From Streptomyces tsukubensis (GTDB lineage Bacteria > Actinomycetota > Actinomycetes > Streptomycetales > Streptomycetaceae), in the NCBI RefSeq assembly GCF_003932715.1, contig NZ_CP020700.1:3990501-4054500 (forward strand): DNA of 64,000 nucleotides. Direction: 5' to 3'. Position numbers and translations under genes: made by a program. The notes beneath the pieces are model-generated. The model saw nothing but the letters and a program-made list of their open reading frames with translations. It ran no database searches and was not told the origin of the DNA. How positions within the stretch are numbered: position 1 is the first letter of the stretch; each line of letters starts with the position of its first letter. Shown piece after piece: positions 7,595 through 17,455 of this stretch.

Positions 7595-9268
7595 TCAGGC
7601 CTGTCGGCGGACCTCGACCACCCGGAACCGGTTGGCGACGAACGCCCCGTCGCACAGGGCCGCGTTCGCCGCGGGGTTGCCGCCGGAGCCGTGGAGGTCG
7701 GAGAACGCGGCCGTCTGGTTCACGTACACCCCGCCCGTCAGGTTCAGCGACAGCTGGGCCGACTCCTCCAGACAGACCTCCTCGACCGCGCGCTCGGTCT
7801 TCTCCGACACCGTGTACGCGCCGACCGTCATCGCGCCCCGGTCGCGGATCGTGCGCCGCAGCAGCTCGACCGCCGCGTCCGTCGAGTCCACGGCGACGGC
7901 GAAGGAGACCGGTCCGAAGCACTCGGTGAGGAAGGCGGACTCGGACTCCGGCACGGCGGCGTCCACCTTGACGATGACCGGCGTACGGACGACGGCGTCC
8001 GGGAAGTCGGGGTTGCTGATCCTGCGGGAGGGCAGGGCCACCTCGCCCAGCTCCGCGGCACCGTCCAGCCGTGCCTTGACGTCCGGATTGACCAGGGCGC
8101 CCAGCAGGGCGTTGGCCCGGGCGTCGTCGCCGAGGAGGCCGCCGACCGAGGCCGCGAGGTCGTTCACCACCTCGTCGTACGACTTGTGGCCCGCGTCGGT
8201 GGGGATGCCGTCGCGGGGGATCAGCAGATTCTGCGGGGTGGTGCACATCTGGCCGCTGTAGAGGGAGAGGGAGAACGCCAGATTGGACAGCATGCCGCGG
8301 TAGTCGTCGGTGGAGTCGACGAGGACGGTGTTCACCCCCGCCTTCTCCGTGTACACCTGGGCCTGGCGGGCATGGGTCTCCAGCCAGTCTCCGAAGGAGC
8401 TGGACCCCGTGTAGTCGATGATCTTGATTTCGGGGCGCAGAGCGAGGGTTTTGGCGATGCCCTCGCCGGGGTGCTCGGCGGCCAGGGCGACCAGATTGGG
8501 GTCGAAGCCCGATTCGGCGAGGACCTCCCGGGCCGTCCGGACGGTGAGCGCCAGCGGAAGGACCGCCCGCGGATGCGGCTTGACCAGCACCGGATTGCCG
8601 GTGGCCAGGGAGGCGAAGAGCCCCGGATAGCCGTTCCACGTGGGGAAGGTGTTGCAGCCGATGACCAGGGCGATGCCACGGCCCGCCGTGGTGAACGACT
8701 TGTGCAGCTTCAGGGGGTCGCGCTTGCCCTGCGGCTTGGACCAGTCGGCGGTCTCCGGGGTGCGGGTCTGCTCCAGATAGGCGTACGTCACGGCCTCCAG
8801 GCCGCGGTCCTGCGCATGCGGCCCGCCCGCCTGGAACGCCATCATGAACGCCTGGCCGCTGGTGTGCATCACGGCATGGGCGAACTCGTGCGTCCGGGCG
8901 CTGATCCGGGCCAGGATCTCCAGACAGACCAGGGCGCGCCGCTCCGGCCCGGCCTCGCGCCAGGCGGGCACGGCCCGGCGCATCGCGGGCAGCAGCACAT
9001 CCGGGTCGATGTGCGGATACTCGATGCCCAGCTCCGGCCCGTACGGCGAGATCTCGGCGCCGGCCCAGCCGTCGGTGCCGGGCTGGTCCAGGTCGAAGCG
9101 GGTGCCCTTGAGCGCTTCGAAGGCCGCGAGGCCCTCGGCGGGCGCACTCTCCCCGTACGCCTTGGGGTGCTCGGGGTGGGGGGACCAGTAGGCCCGGGTG
9201 CGGATCGCTTCGAGGGCCTGGTCGAGCGTCGCACGGTGGCCGGTCAGCCGGGTATCGGTCAGCGTCAT
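7595..9268 (-). CDS. paaN: Phenylacetate degradation aldehyde dehydrogenase PaaN
   Basis: The 557-residue protein is of the stand-alone aldehyde dehydrogenase type called PaaN, without the MaoC-like hydratase domain found in E. coli PaaZ. It has the NAD-binding region IALVIGCNTFPTWNGYPG near residue 205, KPHPRAVLPLA near 235, and the catalytic cysteine in LYSGQMCTTPQN near residue 345. The C-terminal segment GGVYVNQTAAFSDLHGSGGNP closes the fold. The expected role is oxidation of the ring-opened semialdehyde in the phenylacetyl-CoA pathway. It is transcribed away from paaR, with a PaaR-type operator 55 bases upstream of its ATG. Confidence 0.92.
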   Translation of the reverse strand: MTLTDTRLTGHRATLDQALEAIRTRAYWSPHPEHPKAYGESAPAEGLAAFEALKGTRFDLDQPGTDGWAGAEISPYGPELGIEYPHIDPDVLLPAMRRAVPAWREAGPERRALVCLEILARISARTHEFAHAVMHTSGQAFMMAFQAGGPHAQDRGLEAVTYAYLEQTRTPETADWSKPQGKRDPLKLHKSFTTAGRGIALVIGCNTFPTWNGYPGLFASLATGNPVLVKPHPRAVLPLALTVRTAREVLAESGFDPNLVALAAEHPGEGIAKTLALRPEIKIIDYTGSSSFGDWLETHARQAQVYTEKAGVNTVLVDSTDDYRGMLSNLAFSLSLYSGQMCTTPQNLLIPRDGIPTDAGHKSYDEVVNDLAASVGGLLGDDARANALLGALVNPDVKARLDGAAELGEVALPSRRISNPDFPDAVVRTPVIVKVDAAVPESESAFLTECFGPVSFAVAVDSTDAAVELLRRTIRDRGAMTVGAYTVSEKTERAVEEVCLEESAQLSLNLTGGVYVNQTAAFSDLHGSGGNPAANAALCDGAFVANRFRVVEVRRQA

Positions 9269-9322
9269 GACGGACCAACTCCTCGTCGAGCTGGGCGGGG
9301 ATGAGTGGACAGGGTTAGAGTA

Positions 9323-9340
9323 ACCGAACGATCGGTCGGT
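9323..9340. promoter_or_regulatory. PaaR-type operator between paaN and paaR
   Basis: ACCGAACGATCGGTCGGT is an exact reverse-complement copy of the site upstream of paaA. It lies in the divergent intergenic region, 55 bases from the paaN start and about 150 bases from the paaR start. It can therefore serve both repression of paaN and autoregulation of paaR. The assignment is by position and identity, plus general knowledge of TetR-type PaaR sites. Confidence 0.8.
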
Positions 9341-9391
9341 ACAAGGGGGCCTGTCGAAGCTGTGGAAAACTCATCGGGGAGGATCACCTCC

Positions 9392-9499
9392 ATGACCGCC
9401 ATCGAGCACGGGACCGCCGGTGCGTACGGCACCGTCGACGGCCGGGGCATAGCCCGGGTGGCCCCGGCCGCCGGACCAGGCGAGGGAGCGGACGGATGA
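9392..9499 (+). CDS. Possible 35-residue leader ORF upstream of paaR
   Basis: A short frame starting ATGACCGCCATCGAG is preceded by a strong ribosome binding site, GGGGAGG, 9 bases upstream. It ends in a stop codon that overlaps the paaR start (ATGA). The peptide (MTAIEHGTAGAYGTVDGRGI, then Ala/Gly-rich) has no recognisable domain. Its spacing and overlap suggest translational coupling of paaR to this leader. It could be chance in GC-rich DNA. Conservation in other Streptomyces would decide. Confidence 0.35.
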   Translation: MTAIEHGTAGAYGTVDGRGIARVAPAAGPGEGADG

Positions 9500-10125
9500 C
9501 CACCGCGAAGCGGGACACCTATACCCCGGAGACACTGCTGACCGTCGCGGTCCGCATCTTCAACGAGCGCGGGTACGACGGCACGTCCATGGAGCACCTC
9601 TCCCAGGCGGCGGGTATCTCCAAGTCGTCCATCTACCACCATGTGGCGGGCAAGGAGGAGCTGCTGCGGCGGGCGGTGAGCCGGGCGCTCGACGGCCTGT
9701 TCGGGATCCTCGACGAGAGCGGGGCGCAGCGCGGCAGGGCCGTGGAGCGGGTCGAGTACGTGGTGCGGCGGACGGTTCAGGTACTGGTGGCCGATCTGCC
9801 CTATGTGACGCTGCTGCTGCGGGTGCGGGGCAACACCAAGACGGAGCGGTGGGCCATGGAGCGCCGCCGGGAGTTCGACCACCGGGTGGTGGAGCTGCTG
9901 CGGGCGGCGGCGGCCGAAGGCGATCTCCGCACCGACGTGGACACCAGGCTCGCCACCCGGCTGCTCTTCGGCATGGTGAATTCGCTGGTGGAGTGGTACC
10001 GCCCGCATCCGGGCGGTGGCTGGGAGGGCGACCAGGTGGCCGAGACGGTGGTACGGATCGCCTTCGACGGCCTGCGGACAGTGAACGGGGCCGGGGCGGG
10101 GGCGGCGGGCCGGCCCGCGTCCTGA
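9496..10125 (+). CDS. paaR: TetR-family transcriptional regulator, probable PaaR
   Basis: The 209-residue protein opens with a TetR DNA-binding domain: TLLTVAVRIFNERGYDGTSM, then HLSQAAGISKSSIYHHVAGKEE (helix-turn-helix, about residues 35-55). The C-terminal ligand domain fits actinobacterial PaaR, the repressor released by phenylacetyl-CoA. Neighbourhood supports this: it sits divergent from paaN, with identical operators upstream of paaN/paaR and paaA. A ribosome binding site GAGGGAG precedes the ATG at 9496. A third, slightly degenerate site before bkd cluster 1 suggests a wider regulon. Confidence 0.88.
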   Translation: MTTAKRDTYTPETLLTVAVRIFNERGYDGTSMEHLSQAAGISKSSIYHHVAGKEELLRRAVSRALDGLFGILDESGAQRGRAVERVEYVVRRTVQVLVADLPYVTLLLRVRGNTKTERWAMERRREFDHRVVELLRAAAAEGDLRTDVDTRLATRLLFGMVNSLVEWYRPHPGGGWEGDQVAETVVRIAFDGLRTVNGAGAGAAGRPAS

Positions 10126-10157
10126 CGGCTTCCGGACCGATGCGGCGGTGTCCCGAC

Positions 10158-10184
10158 CGCCGGCCCGGGGTTCCCGGGCGCCGG
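10158..10184. terminator. Possible bidirectional terminator between paaR and the Lrp-type gene
   Basis: A GC hairpin with CCCGGG arms around GTT, extended imperfectly by flanking CCGG, lies between the convergent genes. There is no U-tract, as is usual in Streptomyces. Confidence 0.4.
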
Positions 10185-10187
10185 GCT

Positions 10188-10733
10188 TCAGCAGAAGCCG
10201 TCGTCGTCCGGCGGAACGGCCGGTGCCGGGAGCCCGGTGCCCTGGTCGAGGTCGGTCTCCTCGAAGACCAGCAGCGTGCGGGTGGAGAGCACCTCCGGCA
10301 TGGACTGGAGGCGGGTCAGCACCAGCTCCCGCAGGGTCCGGTTGTCCCGGGTGTGCACCAGGAGCAGTACGTCGAAATCGCCGCTGACCAGCGCGATATG
10401 CGTGGCCCCCGGCAGTTTTTCGAGCTGCTCGCGCACCGTCCGCCAGGAATTCTGGACGATCTTGAGGGTGATGTAGGCGGAGGCACCCTGCCCGGCCCGC
10501 TCGTGGTCGATCCGGGCGCTGAAGCCGCGGATCACGCCGTCGTCGAGGAGGCGGTTGATCCGGGCGTACGCATTGGCCCGGGAGACATGGACCCGCTCGG
10601 CCACGGAGCGTATCGACGCCCGGCCGTCGGTCCGCAGGATGCCCAGGATGTCCCGGTCGACGGCGTCGAGCGGGCGCGGAGCGGGCAGTTGTCCGGTTCG
10701 GGCCCCGCCGGCGGCCATTTGTTCAGCTTCCAT
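10188..10733 (-). CDS. bkdR: Lrp/AsnC-family regulator, probable BkdR
   Basis: The 181-residue protein has an N-terminal winged helix with LDAVDRDILGILRTDGRASI and SVAERVHVSRANAYARINRL (about residues 22-65). A RAM/AsnC ligand-binding domain follows, with AYITLKIVQ, HIALVSGDFDVLLLVHTRDN and FEETDL. It is transcribed divergently from bkd cluster 1, the classic position of BkdR, so control of branched-chain oxoacid dehydrogenase genes by branched-chain amino acids is the natural inference. The chosen ATG at 10733 has a GGGGGG tract two bases upstream; an alternative ATG lies 15 bases downstream. The long open frame continuing upstream is an antisense shadow of bkdA. Confidence 0.85.
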   Translation of the reverse strand: MEAEQMAAGGARTGQLPAPRPLDAVDRDILGILRTDGRASIRSVAERVHVSRANAYARINRLLDDGVIRGFSARIDHERAGQGASAYITLKIVQNSWRTVREQLEKLPGATHIALVSGDFDVLLLVHTRDNRTLRELVLTRLQSMPEVLSTRTLLVFEETDLDQGTGLPAPAVPPDDDGFC

Positions 10734-10778
10734 GTCCCCCCGCTTTCCCGGTATGGACGACCTGTGCCCATCACAGGC

Positions 10779-10800
10779 TGTGGAGAACCGTTTGTCCACA
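10779..10800. promoter_or_regulatory. Inverted repeat with a DnaA-box-like half in the bkdR/bkdA promoter region
   Basis: TGTGGA at 10779-10784 and TCCACA at 10795-10800 form a dyad. TTGTCCACA at 10792-10800 is identical to the Streptomyces DnaA box consensus. A single pair of boxes is not an origin; it may be a regulator site or coincidence. Similar TGTGGANAAC sequences occur near the other two paa-type operators. Confidence 0.4.
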
Positions 10801-10834
10801 GGCTGAGGCCGCCTGTAGCCAAATTGCGTCGACG

Positions 10835-10852
10835 ACCGAACAATCGGTAGGT
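10835..10852. promoter_or_regulatory. PaaR-like operator upstream of bkd cluster 1
   Basis: ACCGAACAATCGGTAGGT differs from the paaN/paaR operator at two of 18 positions. It lies 55 bases upstream of the preferred TTG start of bkdA, so a bound repressor would block the promoter. It covers an in-frame GTG at 10851, which argues that the true start is further downstream. Confidence 0.65.
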
Positions 10853-10907
10853 GAGGCGGACCACAGTCGGCCGTCTCCTTCGTCGCCCCCACGAGGAGGT
10901 GCTCGCG

Positions 10908-12127
10908 TTGCGAAAGAGCAGCAGCACGACCGTGCAGGAGCTGCCCGGGTCCGCCGCCTACCGGCCCACCCCGCCCCCGGCCTGGCGGCCCCGCACCGAC
11001 CCCGCGCCCCTGCTCCCCGACCCCGAGCCGTTCCGTGTGCTGGGTACGGACGCCGCGGCCGCGGCCGACCCCGAGCTTCTGCTGACGCTCTACGCACAGC
11101 TCGTCCGCGGCCGCCGGTACAACGCTCAGGCGACGGCCCTCACCAAGCAGGGCAGGCTCGCGGTCTACCCCTCCAGCACGGGTCAGGAGGCCTGCGAAGT
11201 GGCGGCCGCGCTGGTGCTGCGGGAGCAGGACTGGCTGTTCCCGAGCTATCGGGACACGCTGGCGGCCGTCGCCCGCGGGCTGGACCCGGTGCAGGCGCTG
11301 ACCCTGCTGCGCGGCGACTGGCACACCGGGTACGACCCTCATGAGCACCGCATCGCGCCGCTCTGCACCCCCCTCGCCACCCAGCTGCCCCATGCCGTGG
11401 GCCTGGCGCACGCGGCCCGGCTCAAGGGCGACGACGTGGTCGCGCTCGCCCTGGTCGGTGACGGCGGGACCAGCGAGGGCGACTTCCACGAGGCGCTGAA
11501 CTTCGCGGCGGTGTGGCGGGCCCCGGTCGTCTTCTTCGTCCAGAACAACGGCTTCGCGATCTCCGTACCGCTGGCCAAGCAGACCGCCGCGCCGTCCCTG
11601 GCCCACAAGGCCGTCGGGTACGGCATGCCGGGCCGTCTGGTCGACGGGAACGACGCGCCCGCGGTCCACCAGGTCCTCTCCGAGGCGATGGAGCGGGCCC
11701 GCTCCGGCGGCGGTCCGACGCTGGTGGAGGCGGTCACCTACCGCATGGACGCGCATACGAACGCCGACGACGCCACGCGCTACCGCGGTGACGCGGACGT
11801 CGAGGCCTGGCGGGAGCACGATCCGATCCTGCTGCTGGAGCGGGAGCTGACCGCCCGCGGGCTGCTGGACGACGGACACCGGCGGACCGTCGCAGAGGGG
11901 GCCGAGGCGATGGCCGCGCGGCTGCGGGAGCGGATGAACGCCGATCCGGTGCTCGACCCGATGGACCTGTTCGCCGAGGTGTACGCGGAGCGCACCGGCC
12001 AGCTCAGGGAGCAGGCGGATCTGCTCCGCGCCGAGCTGGAGGCCTCCGAAGAGACCGGCGACGCCGGTGAGGGCTCCCACAGTCCCCACAGCCCTCGCGG
12101 CCCCCGCGGCGAAGAAGGAGACGCGCG

Positions 12128-12131
<4 letters not shown>
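10908..12131 (+). CDS. bkdA: Branched-chain 2-oxoacid dehydrogenase E1 alpha subunit, cluster 1
   Basis: The 407-residue E1 alpha subunit binds thiamine diphosphate and decarboxylates the 2-oxoacids of valine, leucine and isoleucine. Family motifs are YPSSTGQEACEV near residue 95, the ThDP motif VGDGGTSEGDFHEALNFAAVW...NN (about residues 180-210), and the phosphorylation-loop-like segment YRMDAHTNADDATRYR near 280. The start is uncertain: a TTG at 10908 has an ideal GAGGAGG 8 bases upstream, whereas the longer GTG at 10851 lies inside an operator. The gene overlaps bkdB by ATGA. Products feed branched fatty acid and polyketide starter units. Confidence 0.92.
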
Positions 12132-13158
<1,027 letters not shown>

Positions 13159-13159
<1 letters not shown>

Positions 13160-14658
13160 TGGCCCAGGTGCTGGAGTTCAGGCTTCCCGACCTCGGTGAG
13201 GGGCTGACCGAGGCGGAGATCGTGCGCTGGCTGGTCTCGGTGGGTGATGTGGTCGCCGTCGACCAGCCCGTGGTCGAGGTCGAGACGGCCAAGGCCATGG
13301 TGGAGGTGCCCTGCCCGTACGGGGGTGTGGTGACCGCGCGCTTCGGGGAAGAGGGCACCGAACTTCCGGTGGGCGCACCTCTGCTGACGGTCGCCGTGGG
13401 TGCGGTGGACGGTGGCCCGGGCGGCGGGCCGGTGCCGGATGCGGAAGCCCGGGAGCCGGGCGGCGGCCACCGAGCTGCCGGTTCGCGTACCTCCGGTGCC
13501 GCACCGCCGGGCGGCGCCGCCGACAGTGCGGGTGCGGCCGGCGGGGCCTCGGGTGAGACGTCCGGCAATGTGCTCGTGGGGTACGGGACGGGGGCTCCGG
13601 CCGCCCGTCGCCGCCGGGTCGGGCCCCGATCCGTACGGCCCGCGGCAGGGACGCCCGTTCTGCGCGAGCCCGGTGTCGTCACGCCGGAACCGGCGGCGGT
13701 CCAAGAGCCCGTTCCCGAGGGGCCCGTGCCCGTGATCTCGCCCCTGGTGCGGAAGCTGGCCCGGCAGGGCGGTGTGGACCTGCGGCAGCTGACCGGCTCG
13801 GGACCGGAAGGGCTGATCCTGCGGGCCGATGTGGAAAGGGCCGTTCAGGCGGCCGCCGCCCCGGTCGCTCCGGCGGTCCCCGGTACGGCCTCCGAGCCGG
13901 TCCCGGCTCCCGCGGCAGCCGCGGAACCGGCGGGCCGGACGGGACAGGCAGCGGGGCAAGCGGCGGGGCAGGAGATCCGGATCCCGCTGCGCGGAGTGCG
14001 CGGCGCGGTGGCCGACAAACTCTCCCGCAGCCGCTCCGAGATACCCGACGCCACCTGCTGGGTGGACGCCGACGCGACCGAGCTGATGGCCGCGCGGACC
14101 GCGATGAACGCTGCGGGCGCGCCGAAGATATCCCTGCTCGCGCTGCTCGCCCGGATCTGTACGGCCGCGCTCGCCCGCCATCCGGAGCTGAACTCCAGGG
14201 TCGACACGGAACGGCGGGAGGTCGTGCTGCTGCCCGAGGTGCACCTCGGGTTCGCCGCCCAGACCGAACGGGGTCTGGTGGTGCCGGTGGTGCGTGCCGC
14301 GCACCGCCGGACGGCGGAGTCGCTCACCGAGGAGTTCGCCCGGCTGACGGACGCCGCCCGGCGGTCCGCGCTGACCCCTGCGGAGCTGACCGGAGGGACG
14401 TTCACCCTGAACAACTACGGGGTGTTCGGTGTGGACGGGTCGACCCCGATCGTCAACCACCCGGAGGCAGCGATGCTCGGCGTCGGCCGGATCGTGCCCA
14501 AACCGTGGGTGCACCGGGGTGAGCTGGCCGTCCGTCAGGTCGTGCAGCTCTCCCTCACCTTCGACCACCGGGTGTGCGACGGCGGTACGGCGGGGGGATT
14601 CCTGCGGTACGTCGCGGACTGTGTGGAGCAGCCCGCGCTGCTGCTGCGCACTCTCTGA
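13159..14658 (+). CDS. bkdC: Dihydrolipoamide acyltransferase E2, cluster 1
   Basis: The 499-residue protein has the full E2 layout. A lipoyl domain with EVETAKAMVEVP (lipoyl lysine in TAKA, about residue 45) spans residues 1-80. A long Ala/Pro/Gly linker follows. A peripheral subunit-binding domain (ISPLVRKLARQGGVDLRQL...GPEGLILRADV) lies at about 195-230. The catalytic acyltransferase domain ends with FDHRVCDGG, the HR..DG active-site signature, near residue 475. It transfers the branched acyl group to CoA. No E3 gene is nearby, so a shared lipoamide dehydrogenase must be used. Confidence 0.94.
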
Positions 14659-14725
14659 CGGCGACGACGACGGCGGGGCGGGTACGGATGGTCCACTGCG
14701 GCGGGCGCGGATCATACTGCTGGGT

Positions 14726-15700
14726 ATGACTGCGACCTCGGGCGAGTCCGTCCCGGCCGAGCCCGTTCCGTACGAGCCCGTTCCGTACGACGCCGTGGTG
14801 CTCGCCGGAGGGGCGGCGAAGCGACTCGGTGGTGCGGACAAGCCGGGCATCGGGGTGGGCGGCCGGGCGCTGCTCGACCGGGTGCTGACGGCCTGCGGGG
14901 AGGCGGGTCGGACGGTGGTCGTCGGTGGGCGGAGGCCCACCGCGCGGCCCGTCGTCTGGGCCCGTGAGGATCCTCCCGGCGGTGGCCCGCTCGCTGCTCT
15001 CGACGCCGGGATCCGGCGGCTCGACACCCCGCCGGACGGTGTCGTCGTGGTGCTCTCGGCGGATCTGCCGTTTCTCGACCCGGCGACCGTACGGCGGCTG
15101 GTGTCCGCCCTCGGTGGCGCGGGCGAAAGCGGCGGGCGGGAGGGCGTCGTCCTGACCGATACCGCAGGGCGGGACCAGTTCCTGGTGGCGGCGTACCGCG
15201 CGGAGCCGCTCCGCCGTGAACTGGCCCTGCTGGCGACCGAGTACGGTTCGCCGGCCGGACTGCCGCTGAAACTGCTGGTCCAGGAGTTGGACCCGGTCCG
15301 GATCGCGGCTGGGCCGTTCGCCGCTTTCGACTGCGACACCTGGGAGGACATCGCCGCCGCCAGGGCCCGGATCAGGGAGCATGGGGCCGTGCTGGAGGAA
15401 TGGATTACCGCCGTCAAGGACGATCTCGGTATCGAGCTCGACGTGGACACCAATCTGCTGCTCGACCTGGCCCGGGACGCCGCCCACGGGGTGGCCAGGC
15501 CCGCCGCTCCGCTGACCACTTTCCTCGTGGGCTATGCGGCTGCTTCCGCGGGCGACGGCGGGCCCGAGGCGGTCGCAGCGGCCGTACGGAAGGCCACCGC
15601 GCTCGCCCGGCGCTGGGCGGAGGAGACACCCGGCCCCGACGGCCCCGACTCCCCTGTCGGCCCCGGTGGCGCGGGCGGTTCCGGCGGGGGCGGTGCGTGA
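14726..15700 (+). CDS. MobA-like nucleotidyltransferase fused to a DUF6457 domain
   Basis: The 324-residue protein begins with a MobA-type NTP transferase domain (about residues 13-215). It has AVVLAGGAAKRLGGADKPGI, the nucleotide-binding GG..KR.GG.DK signature, then EDPPGGGPLAALDAG and LSADLPFLDPATV. A C-terminal helical domain of about 85 residues (EWITAVKDDLGIELDVDTN onward) is the small DUF6457 domain. The likely role is attaching GMP to molybdopterin. It starts 67 bases after bkdC and shares one base with the moeA start (TGATG), which supports the cofactor role. Other sugar-nucleotide transferase activities are not excluded. Confidence 0.85.
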   Translation: MTATSGESVPAEPVPYEPVPYDAVVLAGGAAKRLGGADKPGIGVGGRALLDRVLTACGEAGRTVVVGGRRPTARPVVWAREDPPGGGPLAALDAGIRRLDTPPDGVVVVLSADLPFLDPATVRRLVSALGGAGESGGREGVVLTDTAGRDQFLVAAYRAEPLRRELALLATEYGSPAGLPLKLLVQELDPVRIAAGPFAAFDCDTWEDIAAARARIREHGAVLEEWITAVKDDLGIELDVDTNLLLDLARDAAHGVARPAAPLTTFLVGYAAASAGDGGPEAVAAAVRKATALARRWAEETPGPDGPDSPVGPGGAGGSGGGGA

Positions 15701-17448
15701 TGGGCGCAGGACGCAGCTCCGGACGCAGCCCCCGCCCGGACCAGGAGCAGGGACAGGGACAGGACCAGGGAGAGGACGACCGGGACTGGTGCGCCGACTG
15801 GGACCGTGTTTTTGACGTTTCCGATGTTTCCGATGTTTCCGACGTTCTCGACCGGGGTCCGGACGGCACCGGCCGTGTCCCGTCCCCCGGCCACTCCGGA
15901 TCGCCTTCCGGGCCGGACGGCTCCGGCGGTGGCCCGTCCCCCGCGCCGGGGCACGACCCCGGCCGCGACCCGGACTCGGGTCCGAACTCCGGTCCGGGGG
16001 ACCCTCCCGGGCCGGACCCCGAAGTGCCGTTCGTCGACTTCGCCGAGGGACTGGACGACGATCCCGTCCGGCCCCCGGACCGTAAACGGAGCACCGAGGG
16101 CACCGGGGCGGGCGCGCACGACGCTGTCGAGGACGCTCTCGCGCTCGTCGGACGGCGTACCGCCGTGCCGGACGGCCCACCGCCTGCTGCCGCTGCTCCG
16201 CCGCCGTCCCGGCCCGGCGGTACATCCTCCTCACGGCCTCGGGCCGTCCCCTGGCCCGAGGCCCGGAGACTGGCCGCCAGGACCGGCCGGGAGACCGCCC
16301 GCCGGACCGGCACCGACGGCGACCGGGTCCACCGGGCCCCGCTGGAACACTCCTTGGGGCTGGTGCTCGCGGAGGAACTGCCCGCCCTCTGCGATCTGCC
16401 CTCCTTCGACACCTCCGCCATGGACGGCTGGGCGGTGGCCGGACCCGGTCCCTGGACCGTCGACGGGGACGCCCCGGTGCTCGCCGGACGCGCCGACCCG
16501 CCCCCGCTGCCGGACGGCACCGCCGTACGGATCGCCACCGGCGCCCGGATTCCGCCGGAGACCACCGCGGTCATCCGCAGCGAGCACGCGCAGCTCGACC
16601 TCACGCGGCAACTGCTCTCCGCCGACCGTGCGGTCGTCCCCGGCCAGGACATCCGACCCCGGGCCCAGGAGTGCCGTACCGGCGAGCTTCTGCTGCCCGC
16701 CGGTGCACTGGTGACCCCCGCGGTCCTCGGACTCGCCGCCGCGGCCGGCTACGACGCCCTGGCCGTCGTCGCCCGTCCCACGGTGGAGGTCCTCGTCCTC
16801 GGCGACGAACTCCTCGACAAGGGGCTCCCCCGGGAAGGGCTGATCCGGGACGCTCTCGGCCCCATGACCGGCCCCTGGCTGCGGGCGCTCGGCGCCGAGG
16901 TCGTCGCCACCCGCCGGATCGGCGACGACGAGTCGGCGCTGCACCGAGCGGTGACCTCGTCCACCGCCGATCTGCTCGTCACCACGGGCGGTACGGCCGC
17001 CGGGCCCGTCGACCACGTCCACCCGGTCCTGCGGAAGGCAGGCGCCGAACTGCTCGTCGACGGAGTCGCCGTCCGCCCCGGGCACCCGATGCTGCTGGCC
17101 GGGCTTCCGGACGGGCAGGGCCCCCGCTGTGTCGTCGGACTGCCAGGCAACCCCCTTGCGGCCGTCTCCGCGCTGCTCACCCTGGCCGCCCCGCTGCTGC
17201 GGGGACTGGCCGGGCTGCCGGAGCCCGTCCCGTACACCGCGCCCGTACGGGACGAAGTGACCGGCCATCCCCGGGACACCCGCCTGGTCCCCGTGGTCGA
17301 CCACGGCGAGGTGCTCGTGCCGCTGCGCTACAGCGGCCCCGCCATGCTGCGCGGTATCGCCGCGGCCGACGGTCTGGCTGTCGTCCCCCCGGGCGGGGCC
17401 CGCCCGGGGGACGAACTGGAGGTGCTGGACCTGCCGCTGGGCCGCTGA
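15700..17448 (+). CDS. moeA: Molybdopterin molybdenumtransferase MoeA with a long N-terminal extension
   Basis: The MoeA core (about residues 185-582) inserts molybdate into adenylylated molybdopterin. Signatures are LPSFDTSAMDGWAVA near residue 230, IATGARIPPETTAVI, VTTGGTAAGPVDHVHPVL near residue 435 and GLPGNPLAAVSALL near 485. The first 170 or so residues are unusual: acidic, Pro/Gly-rich and probably disordered, with a DVSDVSDVSDV repeat at about 40-50 encoded by tandem 9-base units at 15814-15845. Typical MoeA is about 400 residues. The start overlaps the mobA-like stop. An internal start nearer the core cannot be excluded, although the frame and GC pattern run through. Confidence 0.9.
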   Translation: MGAGRSSGRSPRPDQEQGQGQDQGEDDRDWCADWDRVFDVSDVSDVSDVLDRGPDGTGRVPSPGHSGSPSGPDGSGGGPSPAPGHDPGRDPDSGPNSGPGDPPGPDPEVPFVDFAEGLDDDPVRPPDRKRSTEGTGAGAHDAVEDALALVGRRTAVPDGPPPAAAAPPPSRPGGTSSSRPRAVPWPEARRLAARTGRETARRTGTDGDRVHRAPLEHSLGLVLAEELPALCDLPSFDTSAMDGWAVAGPGPWTVDGDAPVLAGRADPPPLPDGTAVRIATGARIPPETTAVIRSEHAQLDLTRQLLSADRAVVPGQDIRPRAQECRTGELLLPAGALVTPAVLGLAAAAGYDALAVVARPTVEVLVLGDELLDKGLPREGLIRDALGPMTGPWLRALGAEVVATRRIGDDESALHRAVTSSTADLLVTTGGTAAGPVDHVHPVLRKAGAELLVDGVAVRPGHPMLLAGLPDGQGPRCVVGLPGNPLAAVSALLTLAAPLLRGLAGLPEPVPYTAPVRDEVTGHPRDTRLVPVVDHGEVLVPLRYSGPAMLRGIAAADGLAVVPPGGARPGDELEVLDLPLGR

Positions 17449-17455
17449 GGACAAC

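Noticed and set aside
10779-10800. DnaA-box pair as a replication origin
   Set aside because: Only two boxes are present, with no AT-rich unwinding element and no dnaA/dnaN genes. A Streptomyces oriC has many boxes.
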